Position numbers and translations under genes: made by a program
Notes under the pieces: model-generated
Database searches by the model: none
The model's input: only the letters and a program-made list of their open reading frames with translations
Told to the model about the DNA's origin: nothing
From: Selenomonadaceae bacterium
Lineage (GTDB): Bacteria > Bacillota > Negativicutes > Selenomonadales > Selenomonadaceae
Direction: 5' to 3'
Assembly (NCBI GenBank): GCA_016280345.1
Contig: JAEEGN010000199.1
Span: 1-23,302, forward strand
Length of the DNA: 23,302 nucleotides
In this document: piece by piece, positions 5,493-13,148 of the stretch
Position numbering within the stretch: the stretch's first letter is position 1
How the letters are laid out: each line of letters starts with the position of its first letter

Positions 5493-6857
5493 TCAGGGTT
5501 CCGGCAGGACCTCGCAAAGGGCCGTCTTCGCGAGCCGGATGGCGGTGTCGAGCTCCGGCTGGGTGATGTTGAGGGGCGGGTTGAAGTAAAGGACGTCGCC
5601 GATGGGGCGGAGCAGCAGGCCGTGGGCCAGGGCGTGGCGGTAAACCTCGTAGCCCAGGCGCCGCTTCGCGTCAAAGGGGGCTTTCGTCTTTTTGTCCGCC
5701 ACCAGCTCGAAGGCGTGGATGAGGCCGATATGGCGCACTTCGCCGACGTTGGGATGGGGCAGGATTTCCTCCGCCATCCGTTGGGTGAGCCATTTGGCGT
5801 TCACCGCCGCGTTCTCGAAGACGGGCCGGGTGCGGAAGATATGCTGTACCGCCAGGGCCGCGGCGCAGGCCAGGGGGTTGCCGGCGTAGGTGTGGCTGTG
5901 GACGAAAGCCTTGCCCTCGCTGTAGTCGGCGTAAAAGGCGTCGTAGATCGTCTGGGTGGTGACGGTGACGGACATGGGCAGGTAGCCGCCGGTCAGCCCC
6001 TTGGAGATGGTCATGATGTCCGGCGAAATCTCCGCGTGGTCACAGGCGAACATTCGCCCGGTGCGGCCGAAGCCGGTGGCGATCTCGTCGGCGATCAGCA
6101 GCACGCCGGTCTCATCGCAGAGGCGGCGGAGCTTTCGGAGATAGAGCGGCGGATAGACGCGCATGCCGGCGCTGCCCTGGAGCAACGGTTCGACGATGAT
6201 GGCGGCGGTTTCCTTCGCGTGTTTTTCAAAGGCTTCCTCCGCCTTCCGGAAGCACTCGCACCGGCAGTCCTCCCGCGTCCGGCCGTAGGGACAGCGGAAG
6301 CAGTCCGGCGCCTCGACGTGGATGTTGTCCATCATCATCGGCTGGTACATCCTGGCGTAGAGATCGAGACTGCCCACGGAAAGGGCGCCGATGGTCTCGC
6401 CGTGGTACCCCTCGGACAGGCACATGAAGCGCTGCCGTTCCGGGTGGCCGGTCTGGACGTGGTACTGGAAGGCGAGCTTCAGCGCCGCCTCGACCGCCGC
6501 CGAGCCGTTGTCGTTGAAGTGGAATTTCTTCAGTCCTTTGGGCACGATGCGGGCCAGCGCTTCCGCCAGCCGGATGGCCGCCTCGTTGGAGAAGTTGGCG
6601 AAGATGACGTGTTCCAGCTTGTCGATCTGCTCCTTCACCGCCTGGTTGATTTCCGGGTTGCAGTGGCCGAACAGGTTGCACCACCAGGAGCTGATGATGT
6701 CGAGGTATTTCTTGCCGTGGACGTCGTAGAGCCAGGCGCCCCGCGCCCGGGCAATCACCATCGGCGGCAGTTCCTCGTAGTCCTTCATCTGCGCCGCCGG
6801 GTGCCAGATGTACTGAAGGTCGCGCTGTTCCCAGTTTTCGTTTATCCTGTCCGTCAT
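5493..6857 (-). CDS. bioA: Adenosylmethionine-8-amino-7-oxononanoate aminotransferase
   Basis: A 454-residue class III PLP aminotransferase that makes 7,8-diaminononanoate from 8-amino-7-oxononanoate, using S-adenosylmethionine as amino donor, in biotin synthesis. The PLP lysine is Lys286 in TISKGLTGGYLPM. Asp257 in IADEIATGFGRTG holds the cofactor nitrogen. The paired Trp of SSWW (56-59) and Tyr151 in SEGYHGET match BioA active-site residues. A Cys-rich insert at about 186-202 (FRCPYGRT...CRCEC) is a feature of the Gram-positive-type BioA branch. It is last in bioY-bioD-bioA, 52 bases after bioD. No strong terminator follows, so read-through toward the toxin-antitoxin genes is possible. Confidence 0.95.
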   Translation of the reverse strand: MTDRINENWEQRDLQYIWHPAAQMKDYEELPPMVIARARGAWLYDVHGKKYLDIISSWWCNLFGHCNPEINQAVKEQIDKLEHVIFANFSNEAAIRLAEALARIVPKGLKKFHFNDNGSAAVEAALKLAFQYHVQTGHPERQRFMCLSEGYHGETIGALSVGSLDLYARMYQPMMMDNIHVEAPDCFRCPYGRTREDCRCECFRKAEEAFEKHAKETAAIIVEPLLQGSAGMRVYPPLYLRKLRRLCDETGVLLIADEIATGFGRTGRMFACDHAEISPDIMTISKGLTGGYLPMSVTVTTQTIYDAFYADYSEGKAFVHSHTYAGNPLACAAALAVQHIFRTRPVFENAAVNAKWLTQRMAEEILPHPNVGEVRHIGLIHAFELVADKKTKAPFDAKRRLGYEVYRHALAHGLLLRPIGDVLYFNPPLNITQPELDTAIRLAKTALCEVLPEP

Positions 6858-6909
6858 GCCGTTTCTCTCCTGTCAGAATGTGGTTTGCCGTTTCCGGGGT
6901 GAGCCCTTG

Positions 6910-7596
6910 TCAGGCATAGAGCGACGCCAGAAAACCGGCGTCGATGTCCAGTGTCCGGTCGCCCTGCCCGACGACGGCGATGACCGGGACGCCGGTGATG
7001 GCCTCGATCATCTGCCGGTTATCCTCCTCCATGGCGTTGCCGGGGTGCCAGTTGTTCAGCAGGACGCCGCGGACGGGAATCTCCCGGCGTCGCAGGTGTT
7101 CGATGGTCAGTACGGCGGAGTTGATGGTGCCAAGGCCGGCGTCGGCCACGACGAGCGTTCCCAGCCCCAGCCGGCTGACCAGGTCGTCGAGGATCACGTG
7201 CTGCGTCTCGTCCCAGCGCAGGGGGCAGATGATGCCGCCGCTGCCTTCCATCGTCAGGTAGTCGTACTTCGCCAGCGCCCGGCGGAAATCCGCCTCCACC
7301 CGGTCGAAGTCGATGGGCCGGTTGTTCCAGCGGGCGGCCAGATGCGGCGACACCGCTTCTTTATAAATGTAAGAGACGAGGTTTTCCGTCGCTTCGCCGA
7401 GGCCGGCGACCTCGTTCACCCAGAGGGCGTCGCCCGGCAGGAGCTCGCCCGCTTCGCCGGTCTCGGCGCCGCTGATGGCCGCCTTGTAGTAACCGGCGGC
7501 GAGGCCGGCGTCCCGCAGCCGCTTGACGACCAGCGCCGTCACGTAGGTCTTGCCGACGTCGGTTCCGGTGCCGGTGATGAAAATGCCTTTTCCCAT
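6910..7596 (-). CDS. bioD: ATP-dependent dethiobiotin synthetase
   Basis: A 228-residue P-loop protein that closes the ureido ring of dethiobiotin from 7,8-diaminononanoate, CO2 and ATP. The N-terminus carries the BioD form of the P-loop, GTGTDVGKT (9-17). Lys38 in YYKAAISG and the MEGSGGI segment (116-122) are further family marks; the end LLNNWHP and the region following fit the nucleotide-specificity part. Length matches the family. The start codon lies four bases after the bioY stop, so translation of the two is probably coupled. It acts directly after BioA in the same pathway. Confidence 0.95.
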   Translation of the reverse strand: MGKGIFITGTGTDVGKTYVTALVVKRLRDAGLAAGYYKAAISGAETGEAGELLPGDALWVNEVAGLGEATENLVSYIYKEAVSPHLAARWNNRPIDFDRVEADFRRALAKYDYLTMEGSGGIICPLRWDETQHVILDDLVSRLGLGTLVVADAGLGTINSAVLTIEHLRRREIPVRGVLLNNWHPGNAMEEDNRQMIEAITGVPVIAVVGQGDRTLDIDAGFLASLYA

Positions 7597-7600
7597 ACGC

Positions 7601-8188
7601 TCACGCTTCTTTCATCTGATAGGGGGCCGCTTCCCGCGTCTCGACCCAAATGCCGGCCCGGGCGCACTTCACCGCCGCCTGGGCCGCCGCCAGGCAGAGC
7701 AGGAAATCCGGCACCACCTGCAGGATGCCGCAGTAGAGCACCACCCACCAGACCGATACCGGGGCGTCGATGACGTAGTTGGAAACGGCGTAGAAATACA
7801 CGAGGCCGAAGGCGTAGACGACGGCCATGCCGACGGCGTTCACCGCCAGCAGATAGCGAAAGCCGGGCGATTCCCGCCGCCGCGCCGCCCAGCCGCAGAA
7901 CCAGGCCTGGACCACGAAACCCAGCAGGTAGCCGAAGGTCGGCTGCAGCACGTAGCCCGGTCCGCCCCCCGAAGCAAAGACCGGAACCCCCAGCAGCCCC
8001 AGCAGGATATAGACGAGAACCGCCGTCGCCCCCAGCCGCGGCCCGAGAAGAAGCCCCGCCAGCAGCGTGAACATGAACTGCAGCGTATAGACGTCGGAGC
8101 CCACCGGGATGCGGACGAAGGCGCCCACCGCCACCAGCGCCACGAACAACGCGCAGAGGATCATTTCCCGAAGAGAAAGCTGCGCCAT
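7601..8188 (-). CDS. bioY: Biotin transporter BioY (ECF S-component)
   Basis: A 195-residue, very hydrophobic protein with about six membrane segments, the size of BioY. It binds biotin in the membrane and transports it, usually with the shared energy-coupling module EcfA/A'/T encoded elsewhere. Family sequence is seen in LLLGPRLG followed by LVYILLGLLGVPVFASGGG and then the PTFGYLLGF stretch. It is the first gene of the operon with bioD and bioA and is preceded by a promoter and a BirA-like operator, so uptake and synthesis are likely controlled together by biotin. No bioB or bioF is in the window; they may lie elsewhere or be absent. Confidence 0.93.
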   Translation of the reverse strand: MAQLSLREMILCALFVALVAVGAFVRIPVGSDVYTLQFMFTLLAGLLLGPRLGATAVLVYILLGLLGVPVFASGGGPGYVLQPTFGYLLGFVVQAWFCGWAARRRESPGFRYLLAVNAVGMAVVYAFGLVYFYAVSNYVIDAPVSVWWVVLYCGILQVVPDFLLCLAAAQAAVKCARAGIWVETREAAPYQMKEA

Positions 8189-8226
8189 GAAAATCCCTCC
8201 CCATAAAGTGTAAAACTGCTTTCCTA

Positions 8227-8255
8227 AGAATACGCCTGCCGGAAGGAAATGTCAA
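8227..8255 (-). promoter_or_regulatory. Promoter of bioY-bioD-bioA
   Basis: On the minus strand a perfect -35 TTGACA (8255-8250), a 17-bp spacer and -10 TATTCT (8232-8227) lie about 40 bases before the bioY ATG. The leader is short, with a GGGAGGG ribosome site. Confidence 0.8.
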
Positions 8256-8277
8256 CCAGGAAAAACACACGGTTAAC
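8251..8277. promoter_or_regulatory. bioO: BirA-like biotin operator
   Basis: Read on the minus strand, GTTAACC (8277-8271), 13 bases, GGTTGAC (8257-8251) form an inverted repeat with one mismatch. It resembles the BirA half-sites (TTGTTAACC / GGTTAACAA) of Firmicutes, though the spacer is slightly shorter than the 14-16 bases usual for that site. One half overlaps the -35 hexamer, so a bound biotin-loaded repressor would block RNA polymerase. Position before bioY supports the call. Confidence 0.6.
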
Positions 8278-8342
8278 GCAAAGGGGCGCGGCGGTGTCCG
8301 GCGCCTGTCACGGCGCGGTTTCCGGACCGCGGTGAAGATGAT

Positions 8343-8371
8343 TTGCCAGCGGCGCGTTTCCGTGATAAGAT
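8343..8371 (+). promoter_or_regulatory. Promoter of the secreted low-complexity protein gene
   Basis: TTGCCA (8343-8348), a 17-bp spacer and TAAGAT (8366-8371) on the plus strand give a good sigma-70-type promoter about 64 bases before the ATG at 8435. It diverges from the bioY promoter. A small hairpin (CGCGGT/ACCGCG, about 8314-8331) lies between the two promoters. Confidence 0.55.
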
Positions 8372-8434
8372 AAGGGAAGAATCCGGGAGCGCCGCCGGGG
8401 AAAACCGGGCCTCCCAAAAAAGCGAGGAATCGAC

Positions 8435-9262
8435 ATGAACGAATGGAAGCATACCCTGGGCGCGGCGGTTCTGGCCGCGAGCCTGCTGACGGGAGGCGTG
8501 GCCTTCGCCGAGGGCGAGGAAGAGACGCCGGCCGTGGAGACTGCCGTGGAGACTGCCGCGGCGACAGCCGAGGCCGCAGAAGCGACACCCGAGACCGCGG
8601 AAACGGCGGCGGAGGCTGCCGCCGAGACGGAGACGGCGGCGGAAGAGGCGGCGCCGATGGTCGGCCTGCCCAATCCTTACATCGAATATCCCGACGTTCC
8701 GGCACTGGAGCGGGCCATCGGTTTCCCGGTGCTCTATCTGCCCAGCAATTTCTATGCCCTCTATCACCCGGCGGTCCATGCGTTCGCCATCGCCGGACAA
8801 GTGGCGGACCTGCGTTTCCAGAGCAAGGCGGACGACAGCACCATCACGCTCCGCACGGCGCTTTTCGAGCGCGTCCGCACGAAGGATATCAGCGGCTATC
8901 ACGGCGTCGAGTGGACGACGCAGCACGGTGGCGACGTGAAGCGTAAAAAGGTGGACGTGGCCGTGACCGAAAACGGGACGCGAATCGTGCGCTGGAGCGC
9001 CGGCCGATTCGTCTTCGCGCTTTCCGTCACCGGCTTCGATGAGAATGCCTTCAAGCCGGTGCTGAAGAACTTCGTCGTGGTGGCGGACCGCTTCGCGCAC
9101 AAGTACCGCAACTTCACGCTGAACAAGCCGAAAAAGAAGAACGAGGCCGATTCTTCCGCCGCCGGACAGGCCGCGGAACAGGCCGCCGGGCAGGCCGCGG
9201 AACAGGCCGCGGCGCCGGACAAACCCCAGGAGGGAACGCCCGCCGCTGAGCCCGCGAAATGA
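8435..9262 (+). CDS. Secreted protein with DUF4367-like domain and Ala/Glu low-complexity tails
   Basis: A 275-residue exported protein of unknown function. The signal peptide is clear: positive N-terminus, hydrophobic core (LGAAVLAASLLTGGVAF) and likely cleavage after AFA near residue 25. Residues about 26-73 are an Ala/Glu/Thr stretch of low complexity. The central part (about 77-210), from PNPYIEYPDVPALERAIGF onward, resembles the DUF4367-type domain of extracytoplasmic Firmicutes proteins, with an N-terminal helix, a strand pattern and the ITLRTA and DISG segments. The C-terminal 40 residues hold an AAGQAAEQ repeat. The location would be periplasmic or outside the membrane. The gene stands alone between its own promoter and a terminator; a GAGGAA ribosome site precedes the ATG. 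The domain assignment is by memory of family patterns and is uncertain. Confidence 0.75.
   Translation: MNEWKHTLGAAVLAASLLTGGVAFAEGEEETPAVETAVETAAATAEAAEATPETAETAAEAAAETETAAEEAAPMVGLPNPYIEYPDVPALERAIGFPVLYLPSNFYALYHPAVHAFAIAGQVADLRFQSKADDSTITLRTALFERVRTKDISGYHGVEWTTQHGGDVKRKKVDVAVTENGTRIVRWSAGRFVFALSVTGFDENAFKPVLKNFVVVADRFAHKYRNFTLNKPKKKNEADSSAAGQAAEQAAGQAAEQAAAPDKPQEGTPAAEPAK
9158..9205 (+). repeat. 24-bp tandem repeat encoding AAGQAAEQ
   Basis: Two adjacent 24-bp units (9158-9181 and 9182-9205) differ at one base and encode AAGQAAEQ twice; a partial third unit follows. This in-frame repeat near the C-terminus could change copy number by slippage without breaking the frame. Confidence 0.8.
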
Positions 9263-9265
9263 CGC

Positions 9266-9302
9266 AAAAAAAGGACGCCGCGATTGTTTGCGGCGTCCTT
9301 TT
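9266..9302. terminator. Bidirectional terminator between convergent genes
   Basis: GGACGCCGC (9273-9281) pairs with GCGGCGTCC (9290-9298) around an 8-nt loop. Seven A precede (9266-9272) and four T follow (9299-9302), so it serves the plus-strand secreted-protein gene and, with a longer U-tract, the minus-strand NYN gene. Confidence 0.9.
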
Positions 9303-9313
9303 GCGTGACGACG

Positions 9314-10108
9314 TCATTTGCATTGGTAGAAGGGCGTCTTGTTGACCTTCTTGATCTTGTACTTTTTGGGAAAGGCCTCCACCAGCTGCACCAGCTTCTT
9401 GAAGCCGTAAGTCCGGACGTCGAAGTCCGGCTTGACGCGCTTGATGTAAGTACCGGCCATGCCAAGATTGGTGAAACCGTCGTCGTCGGAATACTGCTCG
9501 CCCGCGATGTGGAGGAGATGGTGGATGCGCTTGATGTCGTTGTCCCGCGGCACGTCGGCGGCGTTTTTCCGGCTCCGGGAGGATTTCCCGGCGGAAGCGG
9601 TTTTCCCGCCTTTGCCGGCGGCGGTTGCCTCTTCCTCGCCGCCAGGCTCGTCCTCGCCGCCGCCGGCCTTCGGCTCGCCCAGGTTCTCCAGGAAGATGAA
9701 GGTGTCGCAGCTGTTGCGGAAGGCCTCCGGCGTCGTGGTCTTGCCCACGCCCATGACGTAGACGCCCGACTCCCGCAGATGGATGGCCAGCGGCGTGAAA
9801 TCGCTGTCGCTCGATACGATGACGAAAGCATCATAGATATTGCGGTGCAGCAGCGTGATCGTGTCGATGACCAGCGCCATGTCGGTGGCGTTCTTGCCCA
9901 CCGTGTAGTCGAATTGCTGCTCGGCCTTGATGGCAAGCCGGTTCAGCTCGTCCTCCCAGTGCTTGAGCGTCTCCTTGTGCCAGTTGCCGTAGGCCCGCTT
10001 CACCACAATGCGGCCCCAGGTCGATATCTCCTGCAGCACCGGCTCCAGCTTGGAAAGCTGGGTGTTGTCAGCGTCGATGAGGACGGCAATCTTTTCCAGT
10101 AGTTCCAA
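9314..10108 (-). CDS. NYN-domain putative ribonuclease with C-terminal LOTUS/OST-HTH domain
   Basis: A 264-residue protein. The N-terminal NYN domain (about 1-145, LabA/DUF88 type, PIN-like fold) has the acidic metal-site residues Asp12 and Asp14 in LIDADN, Asp76 in ATDMAL, and Asp101/Asp103 in SSDSDFTPL. A flexible Gly/Glu/Lys linker (146-188) leads to a C-terminal OST-HTH/LOTUS-like domain (about 190-262), a winged-helix fold that binds RNA or G-rich nucleic acid. Nuclease activity on RNA is expected from the fold, but the substrate is unknown. The start codon is TTG at 10108, fixed by the homologous beginning ELLEKIAVLIDADN and a GGAGG site nine bases upstream. The gene lies 30 bases after the GTPase gene and is probably cotranscribed with it. 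Confidence 0.85.
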   Translation of the reverse strand: MELLEKIAVLIDADNTQLSKLEPVLQEISTWGRIVVKRAYGNWHKETLKHWEDELNRLAIKAEQQFDYTVGKNATDMALVIDTITLLHRNIYDAFVIVSSDSDFTPLAIHLRESGVYVMGVGKTTTPEAFRNSCDTFIFLENLGEPKAGGGEDEPGGEEEATAAGKGGKTASAGKSSRSRKNAADVPRDNDIKRIHHLLHIAGEQYSDDDGFTNLGMAGTYIKRVKPDFDVRTYGFKKLVQLVEAFPKKYKIKKVNKTPFYQCK

Positions 10109-10138
10109 GCACGTGTCCCTCCTTCCCCGCGACGGTCC

Positions 10139-11320
10139 TCACTTCGAATCCTTCTTCTTCAGGAACTCGTCCTTGAGCAGGCGGGTGATCTTCTCCCGGG
10201 TGCTCTCGTTTTCCAGGTCCTCTACGGTGAGCTCGCCGTTGAAGAGTTTTTCCATCAGTTCGATATAGGCCCGGCCCATGCCCCAGGTCAGTGCCGCCGC
10301 CGTGCCGCCGCTGATGGTGCCGCCGACCACCGTGCCCACGCCGGGGATCAGCTTCAGCAGATTCGCCACCACGGTCCGGCCCACCACCGTCGCGCCGGCG
10401 ATGCCCAGGAAGGAGCTGGCGACGCTGGCCGCCAGACTCCGGGTGAGATTGATGCCATAGACGTTGGTGATGCGGATGAACATGCTGGCTTGGATGGGCG
10501 CCAAGATGGCCGCGTCGGACATCGGCAGGGGATTGTAGCCGGCGCCGAAGGCCATGGTCACCGTTTGTTTGATGATCGCCTCCGCCGCCACGCGCTTCAA
10601 GACCAGCGAGGCCCGCTGCGCGTTGGCCCAGGCCCGGCGGGCCGACTCCGGCAGCACTTCCAGCGTCGCCTGCACCAGCTCGTCCACACCGTAGGGCGCC
10701 ATGCGGAAATCGTCGTCGGCGTAAGCCTCCGCCAGCACCAGGCAGATCTTCTTCACCGGCAGGTTGAAGGTCTGGATGGCCGAGCGGAATTCCCGGGCGT
10801 GCTTCTTGAGATAGGCCTTGGTGATGACCAGAAATACCGGCAGCTCGCACTCCGTCGCCATCGTTCGCACGAATTCCTGCTCCGCCGGCTCGAAGCGATC
10901 GGAATCCGACTGGACGCAGTACCAGAGGCAGTGGATGAAGTCGTCCGGCTTGCCGGTCTGGATTTTCTCCTCCACCAGCGTCCGTATCTCGTCGATGGAC
11001 TGCTTCTTCCGGTCTTCGTCCAGCTCCAGCCCCACGGTGTCGTAGATGCGGATGGGAACGCCCTTCTTCTCGATGCACTTCAGGCTTTTCGTCACCGGCT
11101 CACCCATGCCGGTGGCCGCGAGACGCTCCCGGAAAGCGGCGTTGATCAGCGTGCTCTTGCCGACGCCCGTCTTGCCGGCGATGATGATGTTGGCATGGCC
11201 CAGACCGTTGAAGTCGTCCTGGAATTCCCTGACCATCATGCGGATCAGCTCCTCGGCGTTGGTGTAATCAATGGCCCCGTATTTCTCCCTGAGCTCGTCC
11301 GTCGTCATCGGTTTATCCAT
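10139..11320 (-). CDS. Era-like GTPase with C-terminal DUF697-type membrane domain
   Basis: A 393-residue protein. The GTPase domain has G1 GKTGVGKS (49-56), a candidate G2 Thr77 and G3 DTVG (94-97). The G4 motif is degenerate: the expected [NT]KxD appears as ITKAY (166-170), without the aspartate that gives guanine specificity. A helical C-terminal half (about 240-355) contains Gly/Ala-rich hydrophobic stretches (for example the run from ASVASSFLGIAGA to IPGVGTVVGG) like the DUF697 domain, suggesting membrane association. The C-terminus is Lys-rich. Function is unknown; relatives are usually annotated only as GTPase or GTP-binding protein. It is the first gene of a two-gene unit with the NYN-LOTUS gene and has its own promoter. 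The ATG at 11320 is preceded by GGAGGGG. Confidence 0.85.
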   Translation of the reverse strand: MDKPMTTDELREKYGAIDYTNAEELIRMMVREFQDDFNGLGHANIIIAGKTGVGKSTLINAAFRERLAATGMGEPVTKSLKCIEKKGVPIRIYDTVGLELDEDRKKQSIDEIRTLVEEKIQTGKPDDFIHCLWYCVQSDSDRFEPAEQEFVRTMATECELPVFLVITKAYLKKHAREFRSAIQTFNLPVKKICLVLAEAYADDDFRMAPYGVDELVQATLEVLPESARRAWANAQRASLVLKRVAAEAIIKQTVTMAFGAGYNPLPMSDAAILAPIQASMFIRITNVYGINLTRSLAASVASSFLGIAGATVVGRTVVANLLKLIPGVGTVVGGTISGGTAAALTWGMGRAYIELMEKLFNGELTVEDLENESTREKITRLLKDEFLKKKDSK

Positions 11321-11366
11321 AATCGTATTTCCCCTCCATTATCTGCATCTGGTTATTCCTGACGAT

Positions 11367-11396
11367 ATTATATCATTTTCCCCCCGGTTCCTTCAA
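11367..11396 (-). promoter_or_regulatory. Promoter of the GTPase/NYN-LOTUS unit
   Basis: On the minus strand TTGAAG (11396-11391), an 18-bp spacer and a perfect TATAAT (11372-11367) preceded by TGA (extended -10). The start of transcription would lie about 40 bases before the GTPase ATG. Confidence 0.75.
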
Positions 11397-11542
11397 CCAT
11401 TTGGCTAATAGAATATATCTTATTTGAATCGCTTATAATTAACAGTTTTATTACGTGGTTTCCTCGTTTTTGCCGTACCGGGAGAAAGGCGGGTTTTCCG
11501 CCATGGCCCGGCGATTCTGTTCCCGGAAAGGACGCTGCCCTC

Positions 11543-12619
11543 ATGAAGAAATCTTCCCTCGCCGCCATCACGGCGCCCCTGCTCCGCTGGTTTGCGGCCC
11601 GAAAGCGGCCGCTGCCCTGGCGGGACGATCCTCGCCCCTATTACGTCTGGGTGTCGGAAATCATGCTTCAGCAGACGCGGGTAGCCGCCGTCCTGCCCTA
11701 TTTCGACCGCTTCATCGCCGCTTTGCCGGACGTGGCAGCGCTGGCAGCGGCGGACGACGACCGGCTGATGAAGCTCTGGGAGGGGCTGGGCTACTACAGC
11801 CGGGCCCGCAACCTGAAAAAAGCGGCGCAAATCGTCATGGCGGAATATGGCGGCGTCCTGCCGGCGGAGGCAGCGGCGCTCCGGAAACTTCCCGGCATCG
11901 GCCGCTACACCGCCGGGGCTGTCAGCTCCATCGCCCACGGCCGCCGCGTCCCCGCCGTGGACGGCAACGTCCTCAGGGTCATCGCCCGGCTGACTGGCGA
12001 CGGGCGCGACGTCATGCAGGAAACAACGCGGCGCGCCATCGAGGCGGCGGTAGGCGAAATCATCCCGGCGGACGCCGCCGCCTTCAATCAGGCGCTGATG
12101 GAACTCGGCGCCCTCGTCTGCCTGCCCCGGGGCGCCGCCCGCTGCGAAGCCTGCCCCCTGACGTCCCTTTGCGCTGCCCGGCGGGATGACCGGGTGGCGA
12201 CGCTGCCCGTCAAAGCGCCGAAAAAAGAACGCCGCGTCGAAGCGCGGACAGTGCTTTGGATCGAGGGGCCGGAAGGAATTGCCGTGTGCCGGCGGCCGCC
12301 CCGGGGGCTGCTGGCGGGCCTTTGGGAGCTTCCCAACCTGGCCGGCCATCTGACGCGGCCGGAGGTGCTGGCGCTGGCGAAAGCGATGGGGTGGCCGGTC
12401 CGAAGCCTCGGGAAACTCCCCGCCGCCCGCCACGTCTTCACCCATATCGAGTGGCACCTCATCGGCTGGCGCCTTCGCCTCAAAGACGGCGCCGTCAACC
12501 CGCCCGCCGCCGACGGCGCATCTCCCCTGCCGCCTATTGTCTGGGCCGCCCCCGGGGAACTGAAAACCCGCTACGGCATCCCCGCCGCTTTCCGCTGCTT
12601 TTTCCCGGCGGAGGGATAG
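11543..12619 (+). CDS. mutY: A/G-specific adenine DNA glycosylase
   Basis: A 358-residue base-excision repair enzyme that removes adenine mispaired with 8-oxoguanine. Glu39 in SEIMLQQT and Asp140 in VDGNVLRV are the catalytic pair. The helix-hairpin-helix is LPGIGRYTAGAV (116-127). The iron-sulfur cysteines are Cys193, Cys201, Cys204 and Cys210, with spacings 7, 2 and 5; the first gap is one residue longer than the usual six. The C-terminal NUDIX-like domain that recognises 8-oxoguanine contains HVFTHIEWHL. Length is normal. It is a single-gene unit on the plus strand; its Shine-Dalgarno match (AAGGA) is somewhat far from the ATG, and no promoter stands out in the AT-rich stretch upstream (11400-11460). 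Confidence 0.95.
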   Translation: MKKSSLAAITAPLLRWFAARKRPLPWRDDPRPYYVWVSEIMLQQTRVAAVLPYFDRFIAALPDVAALAAADDDRLMKLWEGLGYYSRARNLKKAAQIVMAEYGGVLPAEAAALRKLPGIGRYTAGAVSSIAHGRRVPAVDGNVLRVIARLTGDGRDVMQETTRRAIEAAVGEIIPADAAAFNQALMELGALVCLPRGAARCEACPLTSLCAARRDDRVATLPVKAPKKERRVEARTVLWIEGPEGIAVCRRPPRGLLAGLWELPNLAGHLTRPEVLALAKAMGWPVRSLGKLPAARHVFTHIEWHLIGWRLRLKDGAVNPPAADGASPLPPIVWAAPGELKTRYGIPAAFRCFFPAEG

Positions 12620-12682
12620 GCTGCGCGCGTTCGGGGCGGCTGCATGCAGGACGCCCGGAACAACGCCCGTGCGTATCATGGT

Positions 12683-12718
12683 TCGCATACGATACCGGCA
12701 ACCGGAGATCGTATGCGA
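12683..12718. repeat. 11-bp perfect inverted repeat with nested stem
   Basis: TCGCATACGAT (12683-12693) and ATCGTATGCGA (12708-12718) are exact reverse complements. The loop holds CCGG-CAA-CCGG, which can pair internally. There is no T-run, so it is not a terminator; it may be a protein site or a small repeated element. Confidence 0.6.
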
Positions 12719-12977
12719 TACAACAGGGCAAATCTGTAAGTAGGAAGCGTTTTTTACGGATACGGAAGAAACCGATGAAAGAAGGCCATTCAAAAGGCAA
12801 CGCGACTGACATCACTTACGGCGCTCCTTTTCACAATCCTGGCACGCCGGGGCGATGAAGGCGAAAGAGATGAAGCGCGGGAAACGAAAAGCACGACGGC
12901 GCAGAGAAATCGCGGCGAGGCCGGAAAAGAAGTCATGACCGGGCGGGAAAAACCCGGGTACGGGAAACAGACATAAG

Positions 12978-13013
12978 GAAAAGGAGCGGTCTCGCCAAGG
13001 ACCGCTCCTTTTC
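12978..13013. terminator. Bidirectional terminator downstream of mutY and dapL
   Basis: GAAAAGGAGCGGTC (12978-12991) and GACCGCTCCTTTTC (13000-13013) form a 14-bp perfect stem with an 8-nt loop; the A/T ends give a U-tract in either direction. It lies about 360 bases after mutY and 135 bases after dapL. Confidence 0.8.
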
Positions 13014-13148
13014 GTTTGCCTGGGAACCATTTGGCGCCGCCGAAAGCGAGGCGTTGTTGTCATCGCGGTTCGGGGCGCTTTCGTTGCCGGGGAAAGACGT
13101 TGCCGTTCTTTTCCGGCGCGTTTCCTGCCCGTTTTGCCGGGCGGCGCG

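Larger units (their letters stand above)
12620..13148. other. Gene-less interval between convergent mutY and dapL
   Basis: About 530 bases without a supportable gene. It holds an 11-bp inverted repeat (12683-12718), a bidirectional terminator (12978-13013) and an 8-bp inverted repeat CGAAAGCG/CGCTTTCG (13041-13083) with a 27-nt loop. The rest is purine-rich on the plus strand between 12760 and 12960, with no clear feature. Confidence 0.6.

Noticed and set aside
5472..6902. 476-codon plus-strand frame opposite bioA
   Set aside because: Antisense shadow of bioA; no motif and no ribosome site.
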